DNA of 64,000 bases from Terebella lapidaria (taxonomy: Eukaryota > Annelida > Polychaeta > Terebellida > Terebellidae), in NCBI GenBank assembly GCA_949152475.1, contig OX424556.1, positions 11,900,664 through 11,964,663 of the forward strand, given 5' to 3'. Position numbers and translations under genes: made by a program. The notes under the pieces were generated by a model, which was not told the DNA's origin, ran no database searches, and saw only the letters and a program-made list of their open reading frames with translations. Positions within the stretch are counted from its first letter, which is position 1; every line of letters starts with the position of its first letter. Positions 12,005 to 24,600 of this stretch are shown here, one piece after another.

Positions 12005-12151
12005 CTAGCCCCACGGCCTGAAAACAACGAATTGACAATCTGATATTCAGCATGTTGTTTGTGACCATCTGATATTCAGCATGTTGTTTTCATGAAAACA
12101 ACATGCTGAATATCAGATTGTCAATTCGTTGTTTTCAGGCCGTGGGGCTAG
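12005..12151. repeat. Long perfect inverted repeat (foldback)
   Basis: A 56-base left arm (12005-12060, starting CTAGCCCCACGGCCTG) is matched exactly by its complement at 12096-12151. The 35-base centre holds another copy of the arm's inner half and ends in the palindrome GTTTTCATGAAAAC. A smaller perfect hairpin (about 12069-12117) is therefore nested in the same place. The sequence could form a cruciform, or a long hairpin if transcribed. Confidence 0.9.
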
Positions 12152-13812
12152 TACAAACACATGTACTAGTATTCACGTAACCATTGCTAGAAACGAGTGA
12201 TAGTAAACGTCTCATAAACTGTTGGTTACATTGATCATATTGGTGTTGATCCACATCAATTCATGAACGTTCACGGGACAACGTTTGCCGTGGACAGTCT
12301 AACCTCGATCTGCTGAAAGTAAACGTAAGACATTGCAAGTGACATAAGATTTACCAATCAAGGTCATTTTGTAAACTGCAATGTCACGACTAGGTATGCT
12401 GCATATGACTTTATATATATGTTCATAATACAAACATATAAACTCTATCAACAAGTATTTCGTCTGTAGAGACCAATTTACATATGTCAGGCAAGGTTTT
12501 GAGATTTGGCATTCAATGTCATTCAAGGTCAAATTCAAGGTTACCGAAAGGTGTGACATAAATACATGACTTCTTGTAAGCTTATACACAATCCTAACCT
12601 GTATGTGCAAGTGTTTAAGCCTCAGTGGCTAATTTACACATTTCACGCGGACATTTAGCACTCAAGGTCATAGCTCAACATCAGTTGTTCCATATGACTT
12701 CCTACATGCTCAATACTGCAAACTTAAGCTCTATCTACAAGTATTTCATCTGTAGAGGCAAATCTGGGCTTTTTTAAACCCAAAAATAGCTGTTTTGACC
12801 TTTCAAGGTCATCGAATGTCAAATTCACAGTCACCACACAAATCGCCATATATGACTTCCCATTTGAAAGTGTCAATTTCTAAGCTCTCTATCTTCAAGC
12901 GTTCTATGAGTACAGTTCTGGCAGCTCCCATTATTGGAGTATTTGACAAGGTTGCACACAAGCGTGTGTTTGTTTGTAGTATGGAGCAGTCCAATTAAAT
13001 GAATCCATTCTAGACTGCATTCACGGTGATTCAGTCTAGATATACAAGATGTAGTGTTAGAGCGGTCCAGTAATCAGGTAATATCACTTGTTATTATCAT
13101 TTTCCTGAACTCTAATGTCCGTTGACGAAAAAATACGGGCCTCGAATGAAACTGCTCTTCATTCGACGCCCGCGTCTTGTGAAGCTATGTAGTTCAAATG
13201 AGCTATGTAGTCGGGTACAGTGACAGTGCGAACGAAAGTCATAACATTGAAAACAACAACATGTCTGAAGGATTGACTGCGGGTAACAAACCAAACACTG
13301 CAGTGAACCGCTGTCCCATTCATTTATAATATAAACATATTATAGGTAACAAAATCAGCAAGACTACCCAACGTTTCTTCCCGAAACTTCATTAACAGAG
13401 ATATGTATACCCATTGAATATAGAGGAAGGCGCAGGATATGATACTTGGGCCGATACGTTTTGTAGAACCATGTCTCCGTTCATCATCCATGGGTGTCTT
13501 TTGAGAAATAAGTCACAAAATGACACTTGAAAATGACAATTATCAGACAATTAATCATATTTAGTCAAAAACCAAATTTCGGTTGGTGATCCTTGATGGG
13601 TATAGGTCGCCACAGTGAATTCTGGTGCCAAATGGATGTTTGCAAGTTCATGATTTTGTCACCTTTATATTTACATTATAAGTGAATGGAGGACTGGCGC
13701 ATTCCAGATTCGGGATTTTACATGCAGTTCGTCCTTAAGCCACTGCATGACTGTTGATGGATTTGTCAGAATATAACAGAATGATTGACATTGGCCAAGG
13801 CTCGGGCTGCCC
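12152..13812. other. Non-coding DNA with degraded repeat core
   Basis: Between about 12480 and 12960 the sequence resembles, in diverged form, the core of the 45126-49332 elements (CTCTATCTACAAGTATTTC, TTTGACCTTTCAAGGTCATC, CCATATATGACTTCCCATTTG). The rest, 12970-13812, is unique-looking and shows no gene. Confidence 0.6.
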
Positions 13813-13960
13813 GATGTCTTCTAAACGCTGGTACGCTGGTATACTGGTACAAGCATTGAGAGGCTTATTGAGGCATACACGAAATGAGCAGTATTGTTGA
13901 GTTCATGCACCTTGCAATGCTTGTACCAGCATAGCAGTGTACCAGCGTTTAGAAGACATC
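13813..13960. repeat. 46-bp inverted repeat with ~56-base loop
   Basis: The arms at 13813-13858 and 13915-13960 start GATGTCTTCTAAACGCTGG on opposite strands and pair over 46 bases with about three mismatches. The structure resembles a small foldback transposon remnant or a pre-miRNA-like hairpin. Nothing else supports either reading. Confidence 0.85.
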
Positions 13961-14150
13961 GCGGGCTGCCAATGTCTTGTCGGGCGTCCAATAGACTAGA
14001 TCTAGTCGAGCATTCCAACCGTCACACCACCAGCTTTCTCATTAGACTTAGAGAATGGTACTCTCAAATTGGGAAGTTATATATGGCGATTTGTGTGGTG
14101 ACCTTGAATTTGACCTTCGTTAACATTGAAAGGTCAAAACAACCATTTTT

Positions 14151-15480
14151 AGCTTACCGATCCATATGGGCCGATAAGCTATTGTCATGGTTTGTTGTCC
14201 GTCGTCCGTCCGGCAAAGAATTTTTTTTGCCTTGATGAATTTTTTGAAAATTTACTAAAACATTCCTTGGGCTAATAGCCTGAGAGATTTTTTTCCGGTT
14301 TTTTTTTATTCAATAGTTTTTGCCGATTTGGCGGCCATTTTTTGATGAAAAATGGCTAACTTTGGACATTGATGACCTTTTCCTCAAAGTTGTCTGATCA
14401 GTTTTGAGATAGATTTTTTCCCCAAAACATTCCCCTCATGTACCTCTATGCGGCGTATGAGTTTGGTTGCCCTTGAATCGCCGCTCTGCGTGTGGCAGCC
14501 ATTATGATTTTTCGACGGGTCCCAAATGGCATTTTCCCATGTTAAATTCTCCTAGATGCTTTAAATGGGACATATATATTGTTACCAATATCTCTCTTAA
14601 TATTGTGATTAGAAATTAGGGATTAGTTGTGAACATATAAGAAATATATATGCCGAATATTCTCATGACCTTGAACTTGACCTCTGATCGCATTTTCAAG
14701 GTCACAGCACAAAAATGGCTGATATCTCGCTTATTATCGACTTTTACAGCTTAGAAGACAATTGTGGACATATAGGAAATGATATATTTGAATATTGTCA
14801 TGACCTTGAATTTGACCTTTGATCTCATTTTCAAGGTCAGGGAAAAAAACGTCTGATATCTCGCTTATTATCGATTTTACAGCATAGGAATCTATTGTGA
14901 ACATATAGGAAATGATATATGCTGAATATTCTCATGACCTTGAACTTGACCTTTGACCTTATTTTGAAGGTCAGAGCACAAAACGGCTAATATCTCGCTT
15001 ATTATAACTGTACAGCTTGATAATCAATTGTGAACGTATAGGAAATGATATATGCTAAATATTTTCATGACCTTGAACTTGACCTTCGACCTGCTCAGAA
15101 TGGCTGATAGCTCGCTTATTATCGACTTTACAGCTTGGGAATCAATTGTTAACATATAAAAAATGATAAATGCTGAAAATTGTCGTGACCTTATTTTGAA
15201 GGTCAGAGCACAAATAACTAATATCTTACTTATTATCGACCTGATGGTAAGGAAATATATTGTGTACATTTAGGAAATGATATAAGCTGAATATTCTCAT
15301 CACCTCGAACTTGACCTTCGACCTTATTTCAAGGTCGGAGCACAAAATGACTAATATCTCGCTTGTTATTAATTTTATGGCTTTGGGTTCAATTGTGACC
15401 TGATGAAATAATATATGGTTAATATTGTTATGACTTTGAACTTGACCTTTGACCTCATTTTCCCTTCATAATGGGAGCTG
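14151..15480 (-). mobile_element. Hairpin-ended element, AGCTTACCG subfamily
   Basis: On the minus strand the 3' end is a 30-nt hairpin (14151-14180; arms AGCTTACCGATCC and GGGCCGATAAGCT), next to a GTCC-rich microsatellite (14197-14215). Further right are six to seven ~130-bp core units containing TGACCTTGAACTTGACC, ATATCTCGCTTATTATCG and GAAATGATATATGC. The 5' end is not clear; the array fades near 15480. The terminal hairpin replaces GGTTACC with GCTTACC. Confidence 0.6.
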
Positions 15481-15589
15481 TATGGAATAAACTCCTAGAA
15501 CACTTCAAGATATATCTTAAATATTGACAGTATCAAATGAGAAATCATTTATTGCAGTTTCGATGGTTTGAGAAAAATAAAAATAGCTC

Positions 15590-18264
15590 ACTCCTGAAAT
15601 ATTTTTAGGTATTTTTGTCCAAAATTTCAGAAAAATTCGACTGTAAAACTTTAAAGATAATAAAGGTTACCGGACAATATACATTTTAGATATTAGCCTT
15701 TTGTCCCGTTACCTTGAGAATAAAGTCATTGGTCAATTCAAGGTCACGAGAATAACCAGCATGTATCATTTCTAGTTCCACAATTGATTCCTGAGCTGTA
15801 AAGTCGATAATAAGTGAGATATTAGCCATTTTGTTCTCTGACCTTGAAAATGAGGTCAAATTTAAGGTCCTCAGAATGTTCGGGGTATATCATTTCCTAT
15901 AATGCCCACAATTGATTCCCAAGCTAAGTCGATAAGAAGCGAGATATTAGCCATTTTGTCCTGTGACCTTGAAAATAAGGTCAAATTGAAGGTCATGACA
16001 ATATTCAGCATATATCATTAGGAAATGCCCCTATGGTTCTGTCAGAATTTTTTGCACTTTTTGGTTTCCCGACGATTAACTCCATAACGCCTGGACGTTT
16101 CTCCAAGATTTTTTCACCAGTCATCACTCATATTACGTAAATGAACCCTATTGTTGTGGAGTCAGCTCCAAGTGGTGCTCGTGAGAATGAGTTTTCTGTC
16201 AAATGGTTTCCGGATGATAACTCCAAAAGTACTTGTGCTACATTTCTGGAACTTGACACATAAGTTGATATCATGTCAGAGAGGAATCCCATTGATTATG
16301 GGGTCAATCAGTCAAACGAATTTTGACCCAGAGTTCGAGAGATTTTGGTGAGTCATCCTTGAGGCCGACTACATATATCGGAAACGATGTGTTGTAGAGC
16401 GAATCGGACGTTATTTTCGGACTCCTGGGACTACATAAACATGTCTTAGGGGTATGTTGGGTAAACTTGGCCATGGTCCAAATTTTTTGTTGCCCAGTCG
16501 GCATTTTTCATTTTCGGCCATATCTCGGAAATGTTGGGTAAACTTGGCCATCTTCCAAATTTTTTGTTGCCGAGTCGGCATTTTTCATTTTCGGCCATAT
16601 CTCGGAAACGGTGCGTCGTAGAGCGAAACGGACGTTATTTTCGGACTCGTCATCCTAGACGAACATGTCTAAGGGGTATTATGGATGACCTTTGACCTTG
16701 ACCTTAAATTTTTTCGATGAGTGTGCATTTTTCGTTTTTATCGATATCTCGGAAACGGTGCGTCGTAGAGGGAAATGGACAATTATTTCCGGACTCGTGG
16801 CCCTACAGAAACATATCTAAGGGGTACTAGAGATGAACATTGACCTTGAAAGTTCGTTTTTCGTTTTCATCGATATCTCAGAAACGATGCTTCGTAGAGC
16901 AATAGAAACATGTGTTAATTTCGGACTTCTGGCCCTAGACAAACATATCTGAGGGGTACCTTGACCTGATTTTTTTTTGCCAAGTCGGCATTTTTCATTT
17001 TCGTCAATATCTCGGAAACTGTGCATCGTAGAGCGAAACGGAAGTTATTTTTGGACTCGTGGTCCTAGACAAACATATCTGAGGGGTATTAGGGATGAAC
17101 TTTGACCTGAAATTTTTTTTGCTGAATTTTTCATTTTCATCGATAGCTCGGAAACAGTGCGACCTAGAGCAAAACGGACATTAAACAGATAGTCTTAGGG
17201 GTATCAAGGTGTCCTTCACATACATTTAATTCCACAAATGTCTTATAGGTTTCATTGAGAGCTTCATCATTTTTTTGCTGAGTCAGCATTTTGTTTTTTT
17301 CATGCTTCACCCTGAAATGCCTCCAAGGCCTTGACCTCTAGTTGTATTGTGTATCGAAATGCCCCAAGGCCTCTATAGATGCCTTTACGGCTATGTTTTC
17401 CCAATTGATTCTATATAGCTGCGAAGTCGATAATAAGTGAGATATTAGCCATTTTGTGCTCTGACCTTGAAGATAAGGTCAAACTCAAGCTCATGAAAAT
17501 ATTTAGCATAAATCATTAGCTGTTAACGTAGTCTGCTACAAACAGTGAGGTAACGAAGAGTCAAAATTTAAGTTATTTCTTGGATATTATCTCTTCAAAA
17601 TGACCTATTTTGTAGAGTAACTGATCAGCATCCTAATACTGAAAGAAAATAGGGGGTCACCATGCTGGTTCCTTCGACAAATTCGATCAAAGTCACAAAC
17701 ATTTACCTAAAATGACATAAATTATGACATTTTTTGTCCGTATACACATCTTGCATCGTGTTTTCCTTGCGAAAGGATGCGGGGACTCCCTATTTTCTTT
17801 TCAGTTTTAGGATGCTAATCAGTTACTCTATAAAATATGTCTTTTTTTTTAAGTTCTAGATTATGTTGATACAGTTATTTTGAAAAACTCTTTGACCCCC
17901 TCCCCTCTCTGTTATATTCAGCATATATCATTTTCTACACGTGCACAATTAATTGCTAAGATGGAGATTCAATAATAAAATAGATGTTAGCCATTTTGTC
18001 ATGTGACCTTAAAAATTAAATCAGAGGTCAAGTTAAAGGTCATCAGAATATTCAGCATATTTCATTTCCTGCATGTCCACAATTGATTCTCAAGATGTAA
18101 AGTCAATAATAAACGAGATATTAGCCATTTTGTCCAGTGACCTTGAAAATACAATCACTGGTCAAATTCAAGGTCACAAGAAAAATTCAGAAAAAACAAA
18201 GGACGGACGGATGACAGATGAAATGCCACGACAATAGGTTATCGGACCACACGTCTGGTAACCT
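15590..18264 (+). mobile_element. Hairpin-ended element, plus strand, with a partial tail in front
   Basis: A tail fragment (15590-15663: ATTTTTAGGTATTTTTGTCC, AAAATTTCAGAAAAATTCG) is followed directly by AGGTTACCGGACAATATACA at 15673. The element runs to a 29-nt hairpin at 18236-18264 (arms AGGTTATCGGACC and CGTCTGGTAACCT), preceded by GGACGGACGG. The interior has the ~135-bp core units at both ends, around a different block of ~130-bp units (16040-17250). Confidence 0.65.
16040..17250 (+). repeat. Tandem ~130-bp units with ATATCTCGGAAACGGTGCG
   Basis: Successive units contain GTCGGCATTTTTCATTTTCG, ATATCTCGGAAACGGTGCG, TCGTAGAGCGAAACGGACG and AACATATCTGAGGGGTATT. The same unit recurs reversed at 38490-39294 and 49775-49960, so it is a second kind of core in this repeat family. 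Confidence 0.8.
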
Positions 18265-21200
18265 AACAAGTGATTGAGATACAGGACCTGTAGTCGTAAT
18301 CATAGCAAAACAATCACAAATCCATAAACTTTGTTTGGGAGAACAATGAGGTTAACACCATGATAGCAGTTAGGTATTTTATTGATAATCTATTCTCAAA
18401 TTGTACATTACTGTACATCACTTTGGACTTTGAATGGGCCCTACCGTCAGACCAGTCTTTTTTTTTACATGTTTAACCACCACCATTCCACACATCGAAC
18501 CTGTATGTACAATAATGATATCATACCCTCAACCCCCTACACTCAGTATAAACAACCCCAGTAATAGTCTCAATTCCACTCATACCAGAAATATACCAAG
18601 TCTGGAAATGGTGCAAAATAACATCATATACTCAAACATCCTTCAAAAACAGTCCACTGTATATAAATGTTTCAGTGATAACAAACATTGAATGACTATC
18701 ATCTCCATGTACATATATAAGAACAAGGATATTAAACTGCATCCAAAACACCTGGAAAATAACACAATTTTTAACATAGCACCAATGGCTCCAGTGATGC
18801 TGTATTTAGTTTTACTTTGTATTGTATGCCTTACTTTCTTTACTACAAATCACAAGGACAGTGTCACAGGACAGAATGCTTAAGCAATCCTGTTAACTTA
18901 ATATTAACCATTTCTGTAATTGCTTTTTCTTATGAATAAATATACAAATATCCTCCAGTCTAGCGTAATCTAGATTTCTCCCATTACGTGACAAGCATCA
19001 AAATGACTTGATATGGCTTAAAACAATTTGGTTTGTCAATTCTGACCATACCCCTAAGTTGTTAAATTATAGTTAAATTTCCAATAAATATATCTTAAAT
19101 AACAGGTCGATGGACACCTGTAAATACATTTTCACATAACAGAACAACACATACACCATCATATATAATTTACAAAGTACAATAACATGGCAAGATTACC
19201 CACAAACAAGGAATTTAGTATAGAAGGTAATTTGCATGACAACAAACTAAGTGGGACCTTCAAAAGAAATGAATTGCTACCAGAATGATCTGGATATTAT
19301 GTAGATTATGCTTGAATATTCATTAGGGTATCAGTAAAATACATAAATGATTGTGAATTTTGTATGAAAGCACTCAACGAGCTGAGACAAATGATCTGTT
19401 TTTGTTAGCATGCATTTTTTTTTTTGGCTCAAAAGTTATACCCAAATAATTTTAAAATCTGCACGCAATGATGTCATGAATATCTCGTTTGATTACTAAT
19501 CAGCTAACACGACTATTAAAAGAAGATTCTGTCCGTATCGGTCCTTAAAGCGATGTAACAGACAATGACACTGACATGCCTGGTTCACTCAGCTCAATGA
19601 GTGCTAAATATTAGACGTACCAGTAAATCATATGTACACTTTACTAGTACTTTAAAACTGAACAAAGAGCAGAGCTATGTGAGAGTTGTAGTACAGTGAG
19701 GAAAATGACTGTGGCTGAGAAGATTGGTGAATATCAAGCACACGTCAATTGAGTCATGTACAGCAGTCCCTGAATAGATGACCTCCCTGTCCAAAAACAC
19801 TTGTATTCACGAAAGATCAATCCAAGACTTTCTGTTAGATTAGACCTCATTCTCTCTCTAACAAGTGAAGTCTTACCTCACAGGGACTATTGTACATTGT
19901 CTAGACAGATCAGTGAAATACACAGATCTTGACTGGAAAATTTAACACAATGAAAAACACAGATCCAATCCACTCTGCTAAGCATACAGCAACAAAGGCA
20001 TCTCATCACTTACATCAACATTGGGATGGTCATATCATTTGTTACACACACTAATTCATGAGCAAATGAAATTTTGTAGACATAGATCTCACTGCAGATC
20101 ATAATGCAAAATGAACTGAGAGTTAGAGTCTGAATCCCAGCAAATCTTACCGCTGCACGTAGGACTAATACCCATTAGAAAAATAAAATGCATTAACCCA
20201 ATACATGATGTCATGCTTTTTTTTCGAATTTGTTTTTTGTCAAATCTTAAATTCAGCCACTTTCTTTCCAAATAGTACAAACAAAAAGCTCAACTTCTCA
20301 TTTTAGGTTAATTGTGCAATATAGTTTTGTTTTTGGACAAACAAACCCAGTAAATATACACGAATAAATGCATCTTTGAGAAATGCTACCTCCGATGATT
20401 TTAATCGAAAAACTCTCACATAATAACATATTTCGGAATGGGAACTGAGCAACTGCGTTACCAAATTAGATGAAGTACACACAAAAAGAAGTATTGGAAT
20501 CAATAGAATGAGACAAATATTCAGAGTCTACAAAGAAGGCAAAAAAATGGTTTCAGACAAAAATGAATATTTAACTTTAACAGTGCAAGTAACCAGCCAT
20601 GCAACTAAACGAACACAATATTGGCATGACCTGCTCAACAAAACATAGTGATTGTTTGTACATACATATATCAGTGTCATGGACAAAATACCTGCACTTT
20701 CTGAATTACTGACCCATATACATGTTATCTGGTACACACGAGTGATACTGAAATTGAGCTATTACATGTATGCAATTTGCATCCAATTTTGTAGCAATGT
20801 ATTGAACTCCACCAAATGCAAGAAAATGAAAATCAGAACATATCAATTTATGTGATTGGTAAATTTTTCATCTTTGAAACTTCACATTGGTCTCTGGCCA
20901 TCAGTGCACATTCAACATACCAGTAAGGAGGATTTTATCTGAAACAGAAACTTGTAAGAATGTCAAGCAAGCAACAATGGAATGAAGGTAATTAATCAAG
21001 CTTCAAGAAATAAAATGTAAAAAAAAATCTGGAATGTTGAAAGTACTGGATTGAATGTTACACTAGAATCTATAGCAATACATATTTGTATACATGTACA
21101 ACACAACATGCAAAAACATATTGCCTCTATGATCATGATAATAGCATTTGAATGTCCAACAGAAAAGTGTCAAATTAAACAAACCATCGACCAATTCAAT

Positions 21201-21658
21201 CTGTGTACAAACCTAAATACATGTCCCTGTTGTATTTGGTCCAGTTATATGTCTGATTTAGCCACCATTAATATTTAAGAAGCTATTTCTGTGATTCTAC
21301 TCACCTAACTACACTGCATCGAAACTAAGACTGTGTCCGACTAGCAATTGTTAGAAGTTAGTAGCTTATGTCAATTAAAAACAAAACCATGACAAAAGCT
21401 TTCTGTAAAATGAAACTTTCACATACATGTAGCTAATTCTATAAGAATACACGAGTTACTGATGGAACATAGATCCTCCGGCATTCAGCACAGTGTACAA
21501 TGTACATGCAAGCTTCTTCTTTTACCACTTCACACTTAAGCTACAATAATACTTGGCAGCACACCACTGGTCCCTGTTGTGCTGGGCTGTGACGGGGTTG
21601 TCTGTCTGTGTGGTGCAGTGATAAGGCGTGATGGAGCTGTCATGGAGCCAGGTGACGA
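18265..21658 (-). other. Probable 3' UTR of the 1061-residue zinc-finger gene
   Basis: This is a unique, AT-rich 3.4-kb stretch without coding frames or the surrounding repeat families. It lies directly downstream of the minus-strand zinc-finger stop codon. A minus-strand AATAAA at 18383-18378 sits near its far end, at the border with repeats. Repeat-free DNA between stop codon and poly(A) signal suggests a long 3' UTR. Transcript data would be needed to confirm it. Confidence 0.5.
18378..18383 (-). terminator. Candidate poly(A) signal, minus strand
   Basis: TTTATT on the plus strand reads AATAAA on the minus strand, about 3.3 kb after the stop codon of the zinc-finger gene at 21659. Other AT-rich hexamers occur nearer, so a shorter 3' UTR is also possible. 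Confidence 0.3.
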
Positions 21659-24600
21659 TTAGGTGGCCTCGGCTGTCTGCTCCTCCCCAGCTTGGCTGCT
21701 GATGTCCGTCTGACTCTCCTCCGTTGACTGTTTCGAGTCCTCATCCTGTTGGCTGTCCATGGCCGCAGCCTGTCCTGCAGAGTTGCTGACTGCCGATGCG
21801 ATCTTGCTGATGAGCGAGGAGGCAAAGCCGGCAGTGGGGACTTCTGCAGCCTGTGGGTCCTGAACAGTTTCCACAGCGTTGTCGAGTGCAGCCGGTTTGC
21901 TTCCACCTGTGCGGTCCAAGTCGATGACCATGACGTCGTCCTCGTCTGCCACGACATCCTCGTCTCCTTTCTGCTCCAGTCCCTCCATCTGTGTGTCCAG
22001 GTAGCTCTTGACATCCAGGATCTTCTGCTTCTCCTTCTGTAGGTACTCAGCCTTCATCACACCCACGTCACTCGGAACAAGCTGACCCTCAGGCGATTTG
22101 CTAACTGACTCTTCCTTTTTTACATCTTTTTCACCTTCAACACTGCACGATTCCTGATGCATTTTCGGATCTGGTGAGAGATTCAAGTCTTTGGATAAGT
22201 TGAAATTTTTGGACACGTTGATGTTTGTGGACAAGTTCAAGTCCTTGGACAGATTGAGGTCCTTGGATACGTTCAAGTCCTTGGACAGATTGAGGTCCTT
22301 GGATACGTTCAAGTCCTTGGACACATTCAAGCTGGAGTCTCTATGGCCATCCTTCTTCAAACTTGTCTCTCGTTCTATTTCTTCCTTTGACAGTTTGTCA
22401 GTCAGTAGCTGTTCATCATTGAAGCATTTCTTCATGTGAGAGAGTAGCGTGGCCTTCTTTTCAAAGTAGATCTTACAGTTACAGCAGATGGAATCCCGGT
22501 AGCTTTTCGTGTGAATGAAGCGATGTTCTTTGAGCGAGTCTGGACGAGCAAAATACTTGAAGCAGTCAGTACATTGATGTTGCTTACCAGTCATGTGGTA
22601 ACGGATATGGCGTGTGCGATTATTTCTACCCGTAAATGTTTGTGAGCAAAATTTACAAGGATATCGACCATGGGCAGACAGCGTGTGGTCCTCGAATGCT
22701 TGGAATCCAATACATATGAAACTGCAACCCCATTGGCCACAAGTGAACTCTTTGGTGTCGCTTTCTTTGCTGACTTGCAACAACTTGTCATGGGGAATGG
22801 GACTGAACGAGATGTTTGTATCTTTCTTTGAACGCATTTTGGGAGATACACTCCAGGAAGCCTCTTGCTTGACCAAGCTCACCTTGGGGATTGGCACTTT
22901 AGGGGTGGCTGCAGTGGGCGCGTTGGAGCTAACGAGGACAACTATAGGTGGCTTGGGCTCGATAGCTCTGTTACCATCTAAGGCCTTTGTAATGGATGAC
23001 GCACTAGCAATTGTCCTTGGAACATTCACCTTTTTCTGTGACGAACCTTTGCTTTTGGGCTTCGGTTTGCCTTTTTGTTCATTTTCCTTCTCTCTTTCTT
23101 CTGCAATCAGGACATCTTTGTTTTGGTACAAGTTCTCATTGACTTGCTTCATTATGTCTTCCAAAGACTGGTCAGCCATTCCGAATGTCGCAGGAAACTT
23201 TTCCAGTTTCGGTAACCCCTCTGCTGTTGCATCAGTGTCGAAACGCTGTCGCTTGATGTCTCCCATTTCCTGTACCCAATCTTCTGAGCCTCGCTTACCC
23301 GACACTGCTTTGGAGATGTCAGTCATCCCCTCCCCCTCGTCTTCTCCCACCAGACCACTGCTGACCAGCTTGGAGGGCTTGCTCTTACGCCTGCTTGAAC
23401 GCTTCATGAAGTCGGCCTCGTTACTGTCGTTCTCTTCTTTGATGACGAGAGGACTGCCGAAGTAGAGTCCCACATCCTCTGGCTCCTGGCCTGGACCCGT
23501 CAAAGAGAGTGATGGCGAGAGCTCACCAGATGCCGGGGAATCAAGGTCACCGCCCGCCACAGAGATCCTCTGCACAGTGTCTGGGTGGAGCGCCATCTCG
23601 TAGGTTCCATCGTTGGTGTCGTTCTCACTGGAACCGTCCATGCTGTCCTGGGAGCCATTTAAGACCGGTGTACTGCAGGCTGACTCCGGGTCGGTCAGCA
23701 CATGACCTCCTTCGACCAGTGACTGTGTGTGTGACAATCTGTGAGCCTGGAACTGATTTGCATCATGGAACACCTTCTCACATATACTGCAAGCATACAC
23801 ACAATGCTTCTCTTTGTGCACTTTGTACATGTGTAGACGCAAGTTGACAGCATTACGGAAAGATTTGGGACATTTGCTGCAAGAAATCAGGTCTGGAGTT
23901 TGCTCTGCCGCGTGCTTGCGCAAGTGTGCCTTGAGATCGGCTGAGCGGGAGAAGAGTTTCTTGCAGTAGCTGCATGCATGTGGTTTGACGCCAGCGTGGA
24001 GCCGCTCGTGACGTCGGAGGTTACAACGCATGGAGAACGTGTTGCAGCACTGGCGGCAGGCATAGCGCTTGTGCATCTCAAGGGTGTGACTCTGAAGGTC
24101 CTTGAAGTTCTCAAATGTGATGGCACACAGTTTGCAGGTGACGTTAGTCGCTGGCAGGATTTCGTCGAGATCCAGGTCCACGGAGCTCTCTGACTCTGCC
24201 TCTTCCTTGATATGTACGCCGTCATCATTGCCAGCCTCGGATCCTGCCTCAGATCCGTCCTTCTCCTTTTTCAGCCACACCGGCTGTGGTTGGTTCAGAA
24301 TCGTGGCTGAGGAAGAACTGTTGTCATGGTTATTCTTGTTGCCGAGGAGAGCTCGCAGAGACTGGTTGCTGACAGTCAGTGTCCCTGGCAAAGTATTGGA
24401 TGTGGAAGTTTCCAGCGTGACTGCCTGAGATGTACTGTTCTGTATTACACTAGCACCACTCTTCAGGTTCGGCAGGGACAAGTTCAGGGGCATGAGGCCA
24501 CCTTTCCTGACCGGGGTCGAGTGTTTGACACCACTGGGAGGCGTCTTACCTGAGACATTGGACACAATCTTGCCAGCTTCAATCACAACTTTTTTGCTCC

